The notes under the pieces: model-generated
Seen by the model: the letters and a program-made list of their open reading frames with translations, nothing else
Databases searched by the model: none
What the model was told of the DNA's origin: nothing
From: Phylloscopus collybita
Lineage: Eukaryota; Chordata; Aves; Passeriformes; Phylloscopidae
Reading direction: 5' to 3'
DNA length: 64,000 nt
Assembly: GCA_027886175.1 (NCBI GenBank)
Contig: JAJNNQ010000148.1
Coordinates: 155,190 to 219,189, forward strand
Shown here: piece after piece, positions 9,301-21,464 of the stretch
Layout of the letters: each line of letters opens with the position of its first letter
Numbering within the stretch: the stretch's first letter is position 1
Translations under genes and position numbers: made by a program

Positions 9301-12300
9301 ATCAAGAAGTTGGGGTGGAGTCTTTGGTTTCCCATGGCAAAGGGCCACGGTTCCTGTCTAATGCTGTCTGCCTGCCACTGGGCTTATGCCTACTAAAATT
9401 ACATACAAATGAGGATATCTCCCAGATGCAATATGCCACCAGTTGGAAGTTTGTCTCCTCTTGTAGTGCCAGAGGCCTCCTAGAAAATGACATCAGGAAC
9501 CTGGGGTGGAGACTTTGGTTTCCCATGGAAATGGGCCACTATTCATGTCTAATTCTGTCTGCCTGCCTCTGGGATTGTGCCTACTAAAATTCCTCTAAAA
9601 TTCCATACAAATGCGAATATCTCCCAGGTGCAAACTAACACCAGATGGAAGTTTCTTTGCCCTTATGTTTCCAAAGGCCTCCTACAAACTGCCATCAGAA
9701 ACCTAGGGTGGAGACTTTGGTTTCCCATGGAAAAGGACCACCGTTCCTGTCTAATGCTGTCTGCCTGGCACTGTGGTTATGACTGCTGAAGTTCCATACA
9801 AATGAGGATATCTCCCAGATGCAATATGCCACCAGATGGAAGTTTGTCTGCTCTTGCAATGCCAAAGGCCTCCTTTATACTGACATTCGGAACCTGGCGT
9901 GGAGACTTTGGTTTCCAATGGAAAAGGCCCACCGTTCATGTTTAATTCTCTCTGTCTGCAACTGGGCTTCTGAGTACTAAAATACCACTAAAATTCCATA
10001 CAAATAAGGACATCTACGAGGTGCGATCCACCACGAGATGGAGGTTTGTCTGCCCTTGGAGTGCCAAAGGCCTCCTACAAACTGACAGCAGGAGCCTGGG
10101 TTGGAGACTTTGTTTTCCCATGGAAAAGGGCCACCGTTCGTGTCTAATGCTGTCTGCCTGCCACTGGGCTTCTATCTGCTGAAATTCCATACAAATGTGG
10201 ATATCTTCCCGATGCAATCAACCACCAGACGGAAGTTTTTCTGCCCTTGTACTGTCAATGGCCTACTAAAACCTGACATCGGGAACGTGGTGTGGAGACT
10301 TTGGTTTCCCTAGGAAAAGGACCACCGTTCCTGTCTAATGCTGTCTGCCTGGCACTGTGGTTATGACTGCTGAAGGTCCATACAAATGAGGATATCTCCC
10401 AGGTGTAATCTACCACCAGATGGAAGTTTATCTGCCTTTGTAGTTCCAAACGCCTTCTATAAATTGACATCAGGAACGTGGGGTGGAGACTTTGTTTTCC
10501 CATGGAAATGGGCCACCGTTTGTGTCTAATGCTATGTGACTGCCACTGGGATTATGCCTAGTAAAATCCCGTACAAATGAGGATATCTCCCAGATAGAGT
10601 CTACCACCAGATGAAAGTTTGTCTGCCCTTGTAATGCCAAAGGCCTCCTACATACTGACATCAGGATTCTGGAAAGGAGGCTTTGGTTTCCCATGGAAAA
10701 GGGGCACCCTTTTTGTTTAATGTTGTCTCCTTGACACTGGGCTTATGACTACTGAAATTACATACAAATGAGGATATCTCCCTAACAAAATTTCCCACCA
10801 GATGGAAGTTTGTCTGCCCTTTTAATGCCAAAGGCCTACTAAAAACTGACATCAGGAGCCTGGTTGGAGACTTTGTTTTCCCATGGAAAAGGGCCACCGT
10901 TCCTCTCTAATGCTGTCTCCCTGGCACTGGGCTTCTACCTGATGAAATTCCATAAAAATGAGGATATCTCAACGATGCAATCAACCACCAGACGGAAGTT
11001 TGTCTGCCCTTGTAGTGCCAAAGGCCTCCTAGAAACGGACATCAGGAACGAGGGGTGGAGACTTTGGTTTTCCATCAAATGGGCCATTTTTCTTGTCTAA
11101 TGCTGTCTGCCTGCCACGGGGTTTCTTCCTACTAAAATTCCACTAAAATTCCATAAAAATGAGGATATCTCCCAGGTGCAATCTACAACCAGATGGAAGT
11201 TTCTCTGCCCTTATATTGGAAAACGTCTCCTACAAAGTGACATCAGCAACATGGGGTGGAGATTTTGGTTTCCCATGGAAAAGGGCCACTGTTCGTGTGT
11301 AATGCTGTCTGCCAGATACTGGGCTTATGCCTACTAAAATTCCACTAAAATTCCATACAAATGAGGATACCTCCCAGGTGCAATCTACCACCAGATGGAA
11401 GTTTGTCTGCCCTTGTAGTGTTAAAGGCTTCCTACAAATTAACATCAGGAACCTGGGGCGTAGACTTTGGTTTCCCATGGAAAAGGGCCACCGTTCGTGT
11501 CTAATGCTGTCTGCCTGGCACTGTGGTTATGACTGCTGCAGTTCCATACAAATGCTGATAAGTCCCAGGTGCAATCTACCACCAGGTGGAAGTTTGTCTG
11601 CCCTTGAAGTGCTAAAGGCCTCCTAAAAATTGACATCAGGAACGTGCGGTGGAGACTTTGTTTTCCCATGGAAATGGGCCACCCTTTTTGTCTAATGCTA
11701 TGTGCCTGCCACTGGGCGTATGCCTAGTAAAATTCCATAAAAATGAGGATATCTCCCAGATGGAGTCTACCACCAGTTGAAAGTTTGTCTGCCCTTGTAA
11801 TGCAACGGCCTCCTACAAACTGACATCAGGAACCTGGAGAGGACGCTTTGGTTTCCCATGGAAAAGGGCCACCCTTGGTGTTTAATGCTGTCTCCTTGCC
11901 ACTGACTTATGACTACTGAAAATACATACAAATGAGGATATCTCCCAGAAGCAATATGCCACCAGATGGAAATTTGTCTGCTCTTGCAGTGCCAAAGGCC
12001 TCCTTCAAACTGACATTCGGAACCTCACCTGGAGACTTTGGTTTCCTATAGAAAAGGCCCACCATTCATGTTTTATGCTGTCTGTCTGCCATTGGGCTTC
12101 TGAGTACTAAAATACCACTAAAATTCCATAAAAATGAGGATATCTCCCAGGTGCAATCTACCACCAGCTGGAAGTTTGTCAGCCCTTGCAGTGCCAAAAG
12201 CCTCCTAAAAACTGACATCAGGAACATAGGATGGATAATTTGTTTTTCCATGGAAAGGGGCCACTGTTCGTGTCTAAAGCGGTCTGCCTGCCAGTGGGCA

Positions 12301-13246
12301 GAAGCCTACCAAAATTCCCTACAAATGAGGATATCTCCCAAATGCAATTTCCCACCAGATGGAAGTTTGTCTGCCCTTTTTATGCCAAAGGCCTCCTACA
12401 AACTGACATCAGGAGCCTGGGTTGGAGACTTTGTTTTCCCATGGAAAAGGGCCACCGTTCGTGTCTAATGCTGTCTGCCTGCCACTGGGCTTTTACCTGC
12501 TGAAATTCCATACAAATGAGGATATCTCCCCAATGCAATCAGCCACCAGACGGAAGTTTGTTTGCCCTTGTACTGCCAAAGGCCTCCTAAAACCTGACAT
12601 CAGGAACGTGGCTTGGAGACTTTGGCTGCCCATGGGAAAAGGGCCACCGTTCATGACTAATGCTGTCTGCCTGCCACTGGGCTTCTACCTGCTGAAGTTC
12701 CATACAAATGAGGATATCTCTCCGATGCAATCAACCACCAGACGGAAGTTTGTCTACCTTTGTCGTGTCAAAGGCCTCCTAGAAACGGACACCAGGAACG
12801 TGGGGTGGAGACTTTGGTTTCCCATAAAAATGGGCCATTGTTCGTGTCTAATGCTGTCTGCCTGCCACTGTGCTTCTTCCTACTAAAATTCCACTAAAAT
12901 TCCATAGAAATGAGGATATCTCCCAGGTGCAATCTACAACCAGATGGAAGTTTCTCTGCCCTTATATTGGAAAACGCCTCCTACAAAGTGACATCAGCAA
13001 CATGGGGTGGAGATTTTGGTTTCCCATGTTAAAGGGCCACTGTTCGTGTCTAATGCTGTCTGCCTGCCACTGGAGTTATGCCTACTGAAATTCCTCACAA
13101 ATGAGGATATTTCCTAGATGGAATCTCCCACCAGTTGGAAGTTTGTTTGTCCTTCTAGTGCCAAAGGCCTCCTAAAAACTGACATCAGGAACCTGGGGTG
13201 GAGACTTTGGTTTCTCATGGAAATGGGCCACCGTTCGTGTCTAATA

Positions 13247-13550
13247 ATGTCTGTCGGCCATTGGGCTTCTACCTACGAAAATTCCACTGAAATTCCATAC
13301 AAATGAAGACATCTCCCGGGTGCAGTCTATCGCCAGATATAAGTTTTTCTGCCCTTGTATTTCCAAAGGCCTTCTATAAACTGACATGAGGAGCCTGGAG
13401 TGGACACTTTGGTTTCCCATGGATATGGGCCAGCGTTCGTGTGTAAAGCAGTCTGCCTGCTGCTGGATTTCTGCCTACTTTAATACCACTGAAATTCCAT
13501 AAAAATGAGGATATCTCCCAGGTGCAATCTACCACCAGATGGAAGATTTT
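13247..13550 (+). repeat. Local copied tract (donor or partner of 14627-14930)
   Basis: This stretch is nearly identical to 14627-14930 at an offset of 1380 bp. It carries rare variants such as GTCTGTCGGCCATTGGG, ATCTCCCGGGTGCAGTC and GTAAAGCAGTCTGCC. The right arm has the mirrored tract once at this level (53.87-54.01 kb), with none at the position matching 14.63 kb. The second left copy was therefore probably gained in the left arm. Confidence 0.7.
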
Positions 13551-14626
13551 CTGCCCTTGTACTTCCAAAGGCCTCTTACAAACTAATATCAGGAACGTGG
13601 GGTAGAGACTTCGGTTTCCCATGGAAAAGGACCACCGTTTGTGTCTAATGCTGTCTGCCTGGCACTGGGGTTATGCCTGCTGAAATTCCTCACAAATGAG
13701 GATATCTCCCGCACGGAATCTACCACCAGTTGGAAGTTTATCTGCCCTTGTAGTGCCAAAGGCCTCCTACAAACTGACATCAGGCACGTGAGATGGAGAC
13801 TTTGGTTTCCCAAGGAAATGGACCACAGTTCGTGTCTAATGCTGTCTGCGAGACACTGGGCTTATGCCGACTAAAATTCCACTAAAATTCTATACAAATG
13901 AGGATGTCTCCCAGGTGCAATCTACCACCAGATGGAAGTTTGTCTGCCCCTGAAGAGCCAAAGGCTTCCTACAAATTGACATCAAGAACCTGAGGCGGAG
14001 ACTTTGGTTTCCCATGGAAAAGGGCCACCGTTCGCGTCTAATACTGTCTGCCTGCCACTGGGCTTATGGCTATTAAAATTACATACAAATGAAGATATCT
14101 CCTAGATGCAATATGCCACCAATAGGAACTTTTTTTCCTCCTGTAGTGCCAGAGGCCTCCTAGAAAATGACATGAGGAACCTGGGGTGGAGACTTTGGTT
14201 TCCCATGGAAATGAGCCACTATTCATGTCTAATTCTGTCTACCTGCAGCTGGGATTCTGTCTACTAATATTCCACTAAAATTCCATACAAATGAGTATAT
14301 CTCCCAGGTGCAATCTAACACCAGATGGAAGATTCTCTGCCCTTGTGTTTCCAAAGGCCTCCTACAAACTGCCATCAGGAACCTGGGGTGGAGACTTTGC
14401 TTTCCCATGGAAAAGGACCACCGTTCCTGTCTAATGCTGTCTGCCTGGCACTGTGGTGATGACTGCTGAAGTTCCATACAAATGAGGATATCTCCCAGGT
14501 GTAATCTACCACTGGGTGGAAGTTTTTCTGCCCCCGTAGTGCCAAAGGCCACCTAAAAACTGACATCCCGAACGGGGGGTGGAGACTTTTGTTTCCCAAA
14601 GAAATGCCCACCGTTCATGTCTAATA

Positions 14627-14930
14627 ATGTCTGTCGGCCATTGGGCTTCTACCTACGAAAATTCCACTGAAATTCCATACAAATGAAGACATCTCCCGGG
14701 TGCAGTCTACCGCCAGATATAAGTTTTTCTGCCCTTGTATTTCCAAAGGCCTTCTATAAACTGACATGAGGAGCCTGGAGTGGACACTTTGGTTTCCCAT
14801 GGATATGGGCCAGCGTTCGTGTGTAAAGCAGTCTGCCTGCTGCTGGATTTCTGCCTACTTTAATACCACTGAAATTCCATAAAAATGAGGATATCTCCCA
14901 GGTGCAATCTACCACCAGATGGAAGTTTGC
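14627..14930 (+). repeat. Local copied tract (probably the recipient)
   Basis: See 13247-13550. Here the inverted-repeat pairing sum changes from 67242 (outside) to 67444 (inside), and the left arm is about 202 bp longer than the right. This fits gain of one long monomer by conversion or unequal exchange. Confidence 0.7.
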
Positions 14931-16337
14931 CTGCCCTTGTATTTCCAAAGGCCTCCTACAAACTGACATCAGGAACGTGAGGTGGAGACTTTGGTTTCCC
15001 ATGGAAAAAGTCCATTGTTCGTGTCTAATGCTGTCTGCCTGCCACTGGGCTTCTGCCTGCTGAAATTCCATACAAATGAGGGTATCTCCTCGATTCAATC
15101 AAACACAAGACGGAACTTTGTCTGCCCTTGTAGTGCCAAAGGCCTCCTACAAAATGACACCCGGAACCCGGAGTGGAGGCTTTGGTTTCCCATAGAAATG
15201 GGCCACTGTTCGTGTCTAATGCTGTCTGCCTGCCACTGGGTTTCTTCCTACTAAAATTCCACTAAAATTCCATAGAAATGAGGATATCTCCCAGGTGCAA
15301 TCTACAACCAGATGGAAGTTTTTCTGCCCTTATATTGGAAAACGCCTCCTACAATGAGACATCAGCAACGTGGGGTGGAGATTTTGGTTTCCCATGGAAA
15401 TGGGCCACTCTTCGTGTCCAATGCTGTCTGCGTGCCACTTGGCTTCTGCCTTCTGAAATCCCATACAAATGAGCATATCTCGCCGATGCAATCAACCACC
15501 AGATGGAAATTTGTCTGCCCTTTTAATGCCAAAGGCCTCCTACAAACTGACATGAGGAGCCTGGGTTGGAGACTTTGGTTTCCCATGGATATTGGCCAGC
15601 GTTCGTGTGTAATGCTGTCTGCCTGCCGCTGGACTTCTGCCTACTAAAATACCACTAAAATTCCATACAAATGGCGATATCTCCCAGGTCCAATCTACCA
15701 CCAGATGGAAATTTTTCTGCCCTTGTAGTTCCATTCGCCTCTTAATGACTGACATCAGGAACGTGGGATGGAGACTTTGGTTTCCCATGGAAAAGGGCAC
15801 TGTTCGTGTCTAATGCTATCTGCCTGCCACTGGGGTTATGCCTTCTGAAATTCCTCACAAATGAGGATATCTCCCAGGTGCAATCTACCACCAGATGGAA
15901 GTTTGTCTGCCCTTGTAGTTCCAAAGCCCTCCCACAAACTGACATCAGGAACGTGAGGTGGAGACTTTGGTTTCCCATGGAAAAGGTCCATTGTTCGTGT
16001 CTAATGCTGTCTGCCTGCCACTGGGCTTCTGCCTGCTGTAATTCCGTACAAATGAGGATATCTCCTCGATGCAATCAACCACCAGATGGAACTTTGTCTG
16101 CTCTTGTAGTGCCAAAGGCCTCCTACAAACTCACATCAGGAACCTGGAGTGGAGACTTTGGTTTCCCATGGAAATGGGCCAGCGTTCGTGTCTAATGACT
16201 TGCGTCTGCCACTAGCCTTCTGCCTATTAAAATCCCACTAAAATTCCATACAAATGAGGATGTCTCCCAGGTGCAATCTACCACCTGATGGAAGTTTGTC
16301 TGCCTCTGTAGTGCCAAATGCCTCCTAAAAACTGACG

Positions 16338-16760
16338 TCAGGAACGTGGGGTGGAGACTTTGGTTTCCCATGGAAAAGGGGCACCGTTCGTGTCTAATGC
16401 TGTCTGCCTGTCACTGGTGTTATGCCTGCTGAAATACCTCACAAATGAGGATATCTCCCAGATGCAATATGCCAGCAGTTGGAAGTTTGTCTCCTCCTGT
16501 AGTGCCAGAGGTCTCCTAAAAACTGACATCAGGAACGTGGGGTGGAGACTTTGTTTTTCCATGGATAGAGGCCACCGTTCGTGTCTAATGCTGTCTGCCT
16601 GTCAGTGGGCATATGCCTACCAAAGTTCCATACATATGAGGATATCTCCCAAATGCAATTTCCTACCAGATGAAAGTTTGTCTGCCCTTTTAATGCCAAA
16701 GGCCTCCTACAAACTGACATGAGGAGCCTGGGTTGGAGACTTTGGTTTCCCATGGATATT
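16338..16760 (+). repeat. Local direct duplication, copy 1 (partner at about 17.91-18.33 kb)
   Basis: Two monomers here (CTTAAAAACTGACATCAGG with the TATGCCAGCAG variant, then TTTTTCCATGGA with ACATATGAGGATATC) recur in the same order at 17910-18330, offset about 1572 bp (eight monomers). Both copies have right-arm mirrors, at 50.1-50.5 and 48.5-48.9 kb. The duplication therefore predates the inverted duplication. Confidence 0.65.
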
Positions 16761-17909
16761 GGCCAGCGTTCGTGTGTAATGCTGTCTGCCTGCCGCTGGA
16801 CTTCTGCCTACTAAAATTCCACTAAAATTCTATACAAATGAGGATATCTCCCAGGTGCAATCTACCCCCAGATGGAAGTTTGTCTGCCCTTGTAGTTCCA
16901 AAGGCCTCCTACAAACTGACATCAGGAACGTGAGGAGGAGACTTTGGTTTCCCATGGAAAAGGTCCATTGTTCATGTCTAATGCTGTCTGCGTGCCACTG
17001 GGCTTGTGCGTGCTGAAATTCCATACAAATGAGGATATCTCCTCGATGCAATCAACCACCAGACGGAACTTTGTCTGCCCTTCTAGTGCCAAACGCCTCC
17101 TTCAAACTGACATCAGGATCCTGGATTGGAAACTTTGGTTTCCCATGGAAATGGGCCAGCGTTCGTGTCTAATGATGTGTGCCTGCCACGAGGCATCTGC
17201 CTATTAAAATTCCACTAAAATTCCATACAAATGAGGATGTCTCCCATGTGCAATCTACCACTAGATGGAAGTTTGTCTGCCCCTGTAGAGCCAAAGGCTT
17301 CCTACTAATTGACATCAGGAACCTGGGGCGGAGACTTTGGTTTCCCATTGAAAAGGACCACCGTTCCTGTCTAATGCTGTCTGCCTGGCACTGTGGTTAT
17401 GACTGCTGAAGTTCAATACAAATGAGGATATCTCCCAGGTGCAATCTACCACCAGGTGGACGTTTGTTTGCCCTCCTTGTGCCAAAGGCCTCGTAAAAAC
17501 TGACATCAGGAACATGGGGTGGAGACTTTGGTTTCCCAAGGTAATGGGCCACCGTTTGCGGCTAATGCTGCCTGCCAGCCTCTGGGCTTATGCCTACTAA
17601 AATTCCACTAAAATTCTACACAAATGAGGATATCTCCAGGGTGCAATCTATAACCAGATGGAAGTTTGTCTGCCCTTGTAGTTCCAAACGCCTCCTAAAA
17701 ACTGAAATCAGGAACGTGGGTTGGAGACTTTCTTCTCCCATGGAAATGGGCCACCGTTTGTGTCTAATGCTATGTGCCTGCCACTGGGCTTCTTCCTATT
17801 AAAATTCCACTAAAGTTCCATAGAAATGAGGATATCACCCAGGTGCAATCTACCACCAGATGGAAGTTTCTCTGCCCTTATATTGGAAAACGCCTCCTAC
17901 AAAGTGACA

Positions 17910-18330
17910 TCAGCAACGTGCGGTGGATGTTTTGGTTTCCCATGGAAAAGGTCCATTGTTCGTGTCTAATGCTGTCTGCCTGTCACTGGGGTTATGCCTG
18001 CTGAAATTCCTCACAAATGAAGATATCTCCCAGATGCAATATGCCAGCAGTTGGAAGTTTGTCTCCACTTGTAGTGCCAGAGGCCTCCTTAAAACCGACA
18101 TCAGGAACGTGGGTTGGAGACTTTTTTTTTTCCATGGAAAGAGGCCACCGTTCGTGTCTAATGCTGTCTGCCTGCCAGTGGGCATAAGCCTACCAAAGTT
18201 CCATACATATGAGGATATCTCCCAAATGCAATTTCCCACCAGATGGAAGTTTGTCTGCCCTTGCATTTCCAAACGCCTCCTAAAAACTGAAATCAGGAAC
18301 GTGGGTTGGAGACTTTCTTCTCCCATGGAA
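17910..18330 (+). repeat. Local direct duplication, copy 2
   Basis: This is the partner of 16338-16760. It differs mainly by an expanded T run at about 18123 before CCATGG. Confidence 0.65.
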
Positions 18331-21300
18331 ATGGGCCAGCGTTCGTGTCTAATGATGTGTGCCTGCCACTAGGCTTCTGCCGATTAAAATTCCACTAAAA
18401 TTCCATACAAATGAGGATGTCTCCCAGGTGCAATCTACCACCAGATGGAAGATTGTGTGCCCATTTAGAGCCAAAGGCTTCTTACAAACTGACATCAGGA
18501 ACGTGCGGTGGAGACTTTGGTTTCCCATGGAAATGGGCCACCGTTTGTGTATAATGCTATGTGCCTGCCACTGGGCTTATGCCTAGTAAAATCCCATACG
18601 AATGAGGATATCTCCCAGATGGAGTCTACCACCAGATGAAAGTTTGTCTGCCCTTGTAATGCCAACGGCCTCCTACAAATTGACATCAGGAATCTGGAAA
18701 GGACGCTTTGGTTTCCCATGGAAAAGGGCCACCCTTGGTGTTTAATGCTGTCTGCCTGCCAGTGGGCATATGCCTACTAAAATTCCCTACAAATGAGGAT
18801 ATCTCCCAAATGCAATTTCCCACCAGATGGAAGTTTGTCTGCCCGTTTAATGCCAAAGTCCTCCGACAACCTGACATCAGGAATGTGGGATGGAGACTTT
18901 GGTTTCCCTAGGAAACGGGCCACTGTTCCTGTCTAATTCTCTCTGCCTTCCGCTGGGATTCTGCCTACTAACATTCCACTAAAATTCCATAGAAATGAGG
19001 ATATCTCCCAGGTGCAATCTACAACCAGATGGAAGTTTCTCTGCCCTTATATTGGAAAACGCCTCCTACAAAGTGACATTTGCAACATGGGGTGGAGATT
19101 TTGGTTTCCCATGGAAAAGGGCCACTCTTTGTGTCTAATGCTGTCTACCTGTCACTGGGGTTATGCCTGTTGAAATTCCTCACAAATGAGGATATCTCCC
19201 CGGTGCAATCAACCACCAGATGGAAGTGTGTCTGCCCTTGTAGTGCCAAAAGCCTCCTTCAAACTGACATCAGGAACATAGTATGGATAATTTGTTTTTC
19301 CATGGAAAAGGGCCACGGTTCCTGTCTAATGCTGTCTGCCTGGCACTGTGGTTATGACTGCTGAAGTTCCTCACAAATGAGGATATCTCCCACACGGAAT
19401 CTACCACCAGATGGAAGTTTGTCTGCCCTTGTAGTGCCAATGGACTCCTAAAAACTGACATCAGGAACAAGGGGTGGAGACATTGTTTTCCCATGGAAAT
19501 GGACCACCGTTCGTGTCTAATGCTGTCTGCCTGCCACTGGGGTTATGCCTACTAAAATTCCACTAAAATTCTATTTAAATGAGGATATCTCCCAGGTGCA
19601 ATCTACCACCAGATGGAAGTTTGTCTGCCCTTGTAGGTCCTAAGGCCTCCTACAAACTGACATCAGGAACGTGAGATGGAGACTTTGGTTTCCCATGGAA
19701 AAGGTCCATTGTTCGTGTCTAATGCTGTCTGCTTGCCAATGGGTTCCTGCCTGCTGAAATTCCATACAAATGAGGATATCTCCTCGATGCAATCAACCAC
19801 CAGACGGAACTTTGTTGGCCCTTGTAGTGCCAAAGGCCTCCTACAAACTGACACCAGGAACCTGGAGTGGAAACTTTGCTTTCCATGGAAAAGGGCCACC
19901 GTTCTTCTCTGATGCTGTCTGCTGGCCACTCGGCTTCTGCATACTAAAATTCCAATAAAATTCCATACAAATAAGGATATCTCCATGATGGAATATACAA
20001 CGAGATGGAATTTTGTAGACCTTGTAGTCCAAAGGCCTCCTGCAAACTGACATCAGGAACGTGGGGTGGAGACTTTGGTTTTCCAAGGAAAAGGTCCACC
20101 GTTCCTGTCTAATGCTGTCTGCCTGTCACATGGCTTATGGCTGCAAAAATTGCATACAAATGAGGATATCTCCCAGGTGCAATCTACCACCAGTTGGAAG
20201 TTTTTCTAACCTTGTAGTGCCAAAGGCCTCCTACCAACTGACATCAGAAGACTGGGGTAGAGACCTTCGTGTCCCACGAAAAAGAGGCACCGTTTGTGTT
20301 TTATGCTCTCTGCCGATCATTTGGATTCTGCCTACTAAAATTCCACTAAAATTCCATGCAAATGAGGATATCTATCACGTGCAATCTACCACCAGTTGGA
20401 AGTTTGTCTACCCTTATAGTGCCAAAAGCCTCGTATAAATTATCATCAGGAATGTGGGGTGGAGACTTTGGTTTCCCATGAAAAAGCCACCGTTCGTGTC
20501 TAATGCTGTCTGCCTGCAACTGGGCATATGCCTGCTGAAATTCCATACAACAGAGGATATCTCCAGGTGGAATCTATCAGCAGATGGAATTTTGTCTGCC
20601 CTTGTAGTGCCAAAGGCCTCCTACAAACTGACATCAGGCATGTGACATGGAGACTTTGGTTTCCCAAGGAAATGGACCACCGTTCGTGTCTAATGTTGTC
20701 TGCCAGACACTGGGCTTATGCCTACTAAAATTCCACTAAAATTCTATACAAATGAGGATATGTCCCAGGTGCAATCTACCACCAGTTTGAAGTTTGCCTG
20801 CCCTTGTAGTTCCAAAGGCCTCCTACAAACTGACCTCAGGAACGTGAGGTGGAGACTTTGGTTTCCCATGGAAAAGGTCCATTGTTCGTGTCTAATGCTG
20901 TCTGCCTGCCACTGGGCTTCTGCCTGCTGAAATTCCATACAAATGAGGGTATCTCCTCGATTCAATCAACCACAAGACGGAACTTTGTCTGCCCTTGTAG
21001 TGCCAAAGGCCTCCTACAAACTGACATCAGGAACCTGGAGTTGAAACTTTGCGTTCCCTTGGAAATGGGCCAGCGTTCGTGTCTAATGATATGTGCCTGA
21101 TACTAGGCTTCTGCCTATTAAAATTCCACTAAAATACCATACAAATGAGGATGTCTCCCAGGTGCAATCTAAACCACATGGATGTTTCTCTGCCCTTGTA
21201 GTGCCAAAGGCCTCCTAAAAACTGACAGCAGGAAAGTGGGGTGAAGACTTTCTTTTCGCATGGAAATGGGCCACCGTTTGTGTCTAATCCTATGTGCCTG

Positions 21301-21464
21301 CCACTGGGCTTCTTCCTACTAAAATTCCACTAATATTCCATGGAAATGAGGATATCTCCCAGGTGCAATCTACCACCAGATGGAAGTTTTTCTGCCCTTG
21401 TAGTTCCAAACACCTCTTACAAACTGACATCAGGAACGTAGGGTGGAGACTTTGGTTTCCCATG

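Larger units (their letters stand above)
5450..13890 (+). repeat. Large direct duplication in the left arm, copy 1 (contains the LTR)
   Basis: Order and detailed variants of monomers here match 21.5-29.54 kb. Paired landmarks are 5652/21667, 6395/about 22030, 7240/23264, 8922/23970, 9315/24363, 10101/25351, 11445/27081, 12151/27788 and 13641/29278. Offsets run from 16.01 to 15.05 and back to 15.64 kb, changing only by whole-monomer amounts. At about 13.9 kb this copy continues as satellite (ATGAGGATGTCTCCCAG), while copy 2 joins the 499-bp repeat at the same monomer position. The LTR at 6021 is absent from copy 2. Confidence 0.85.
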
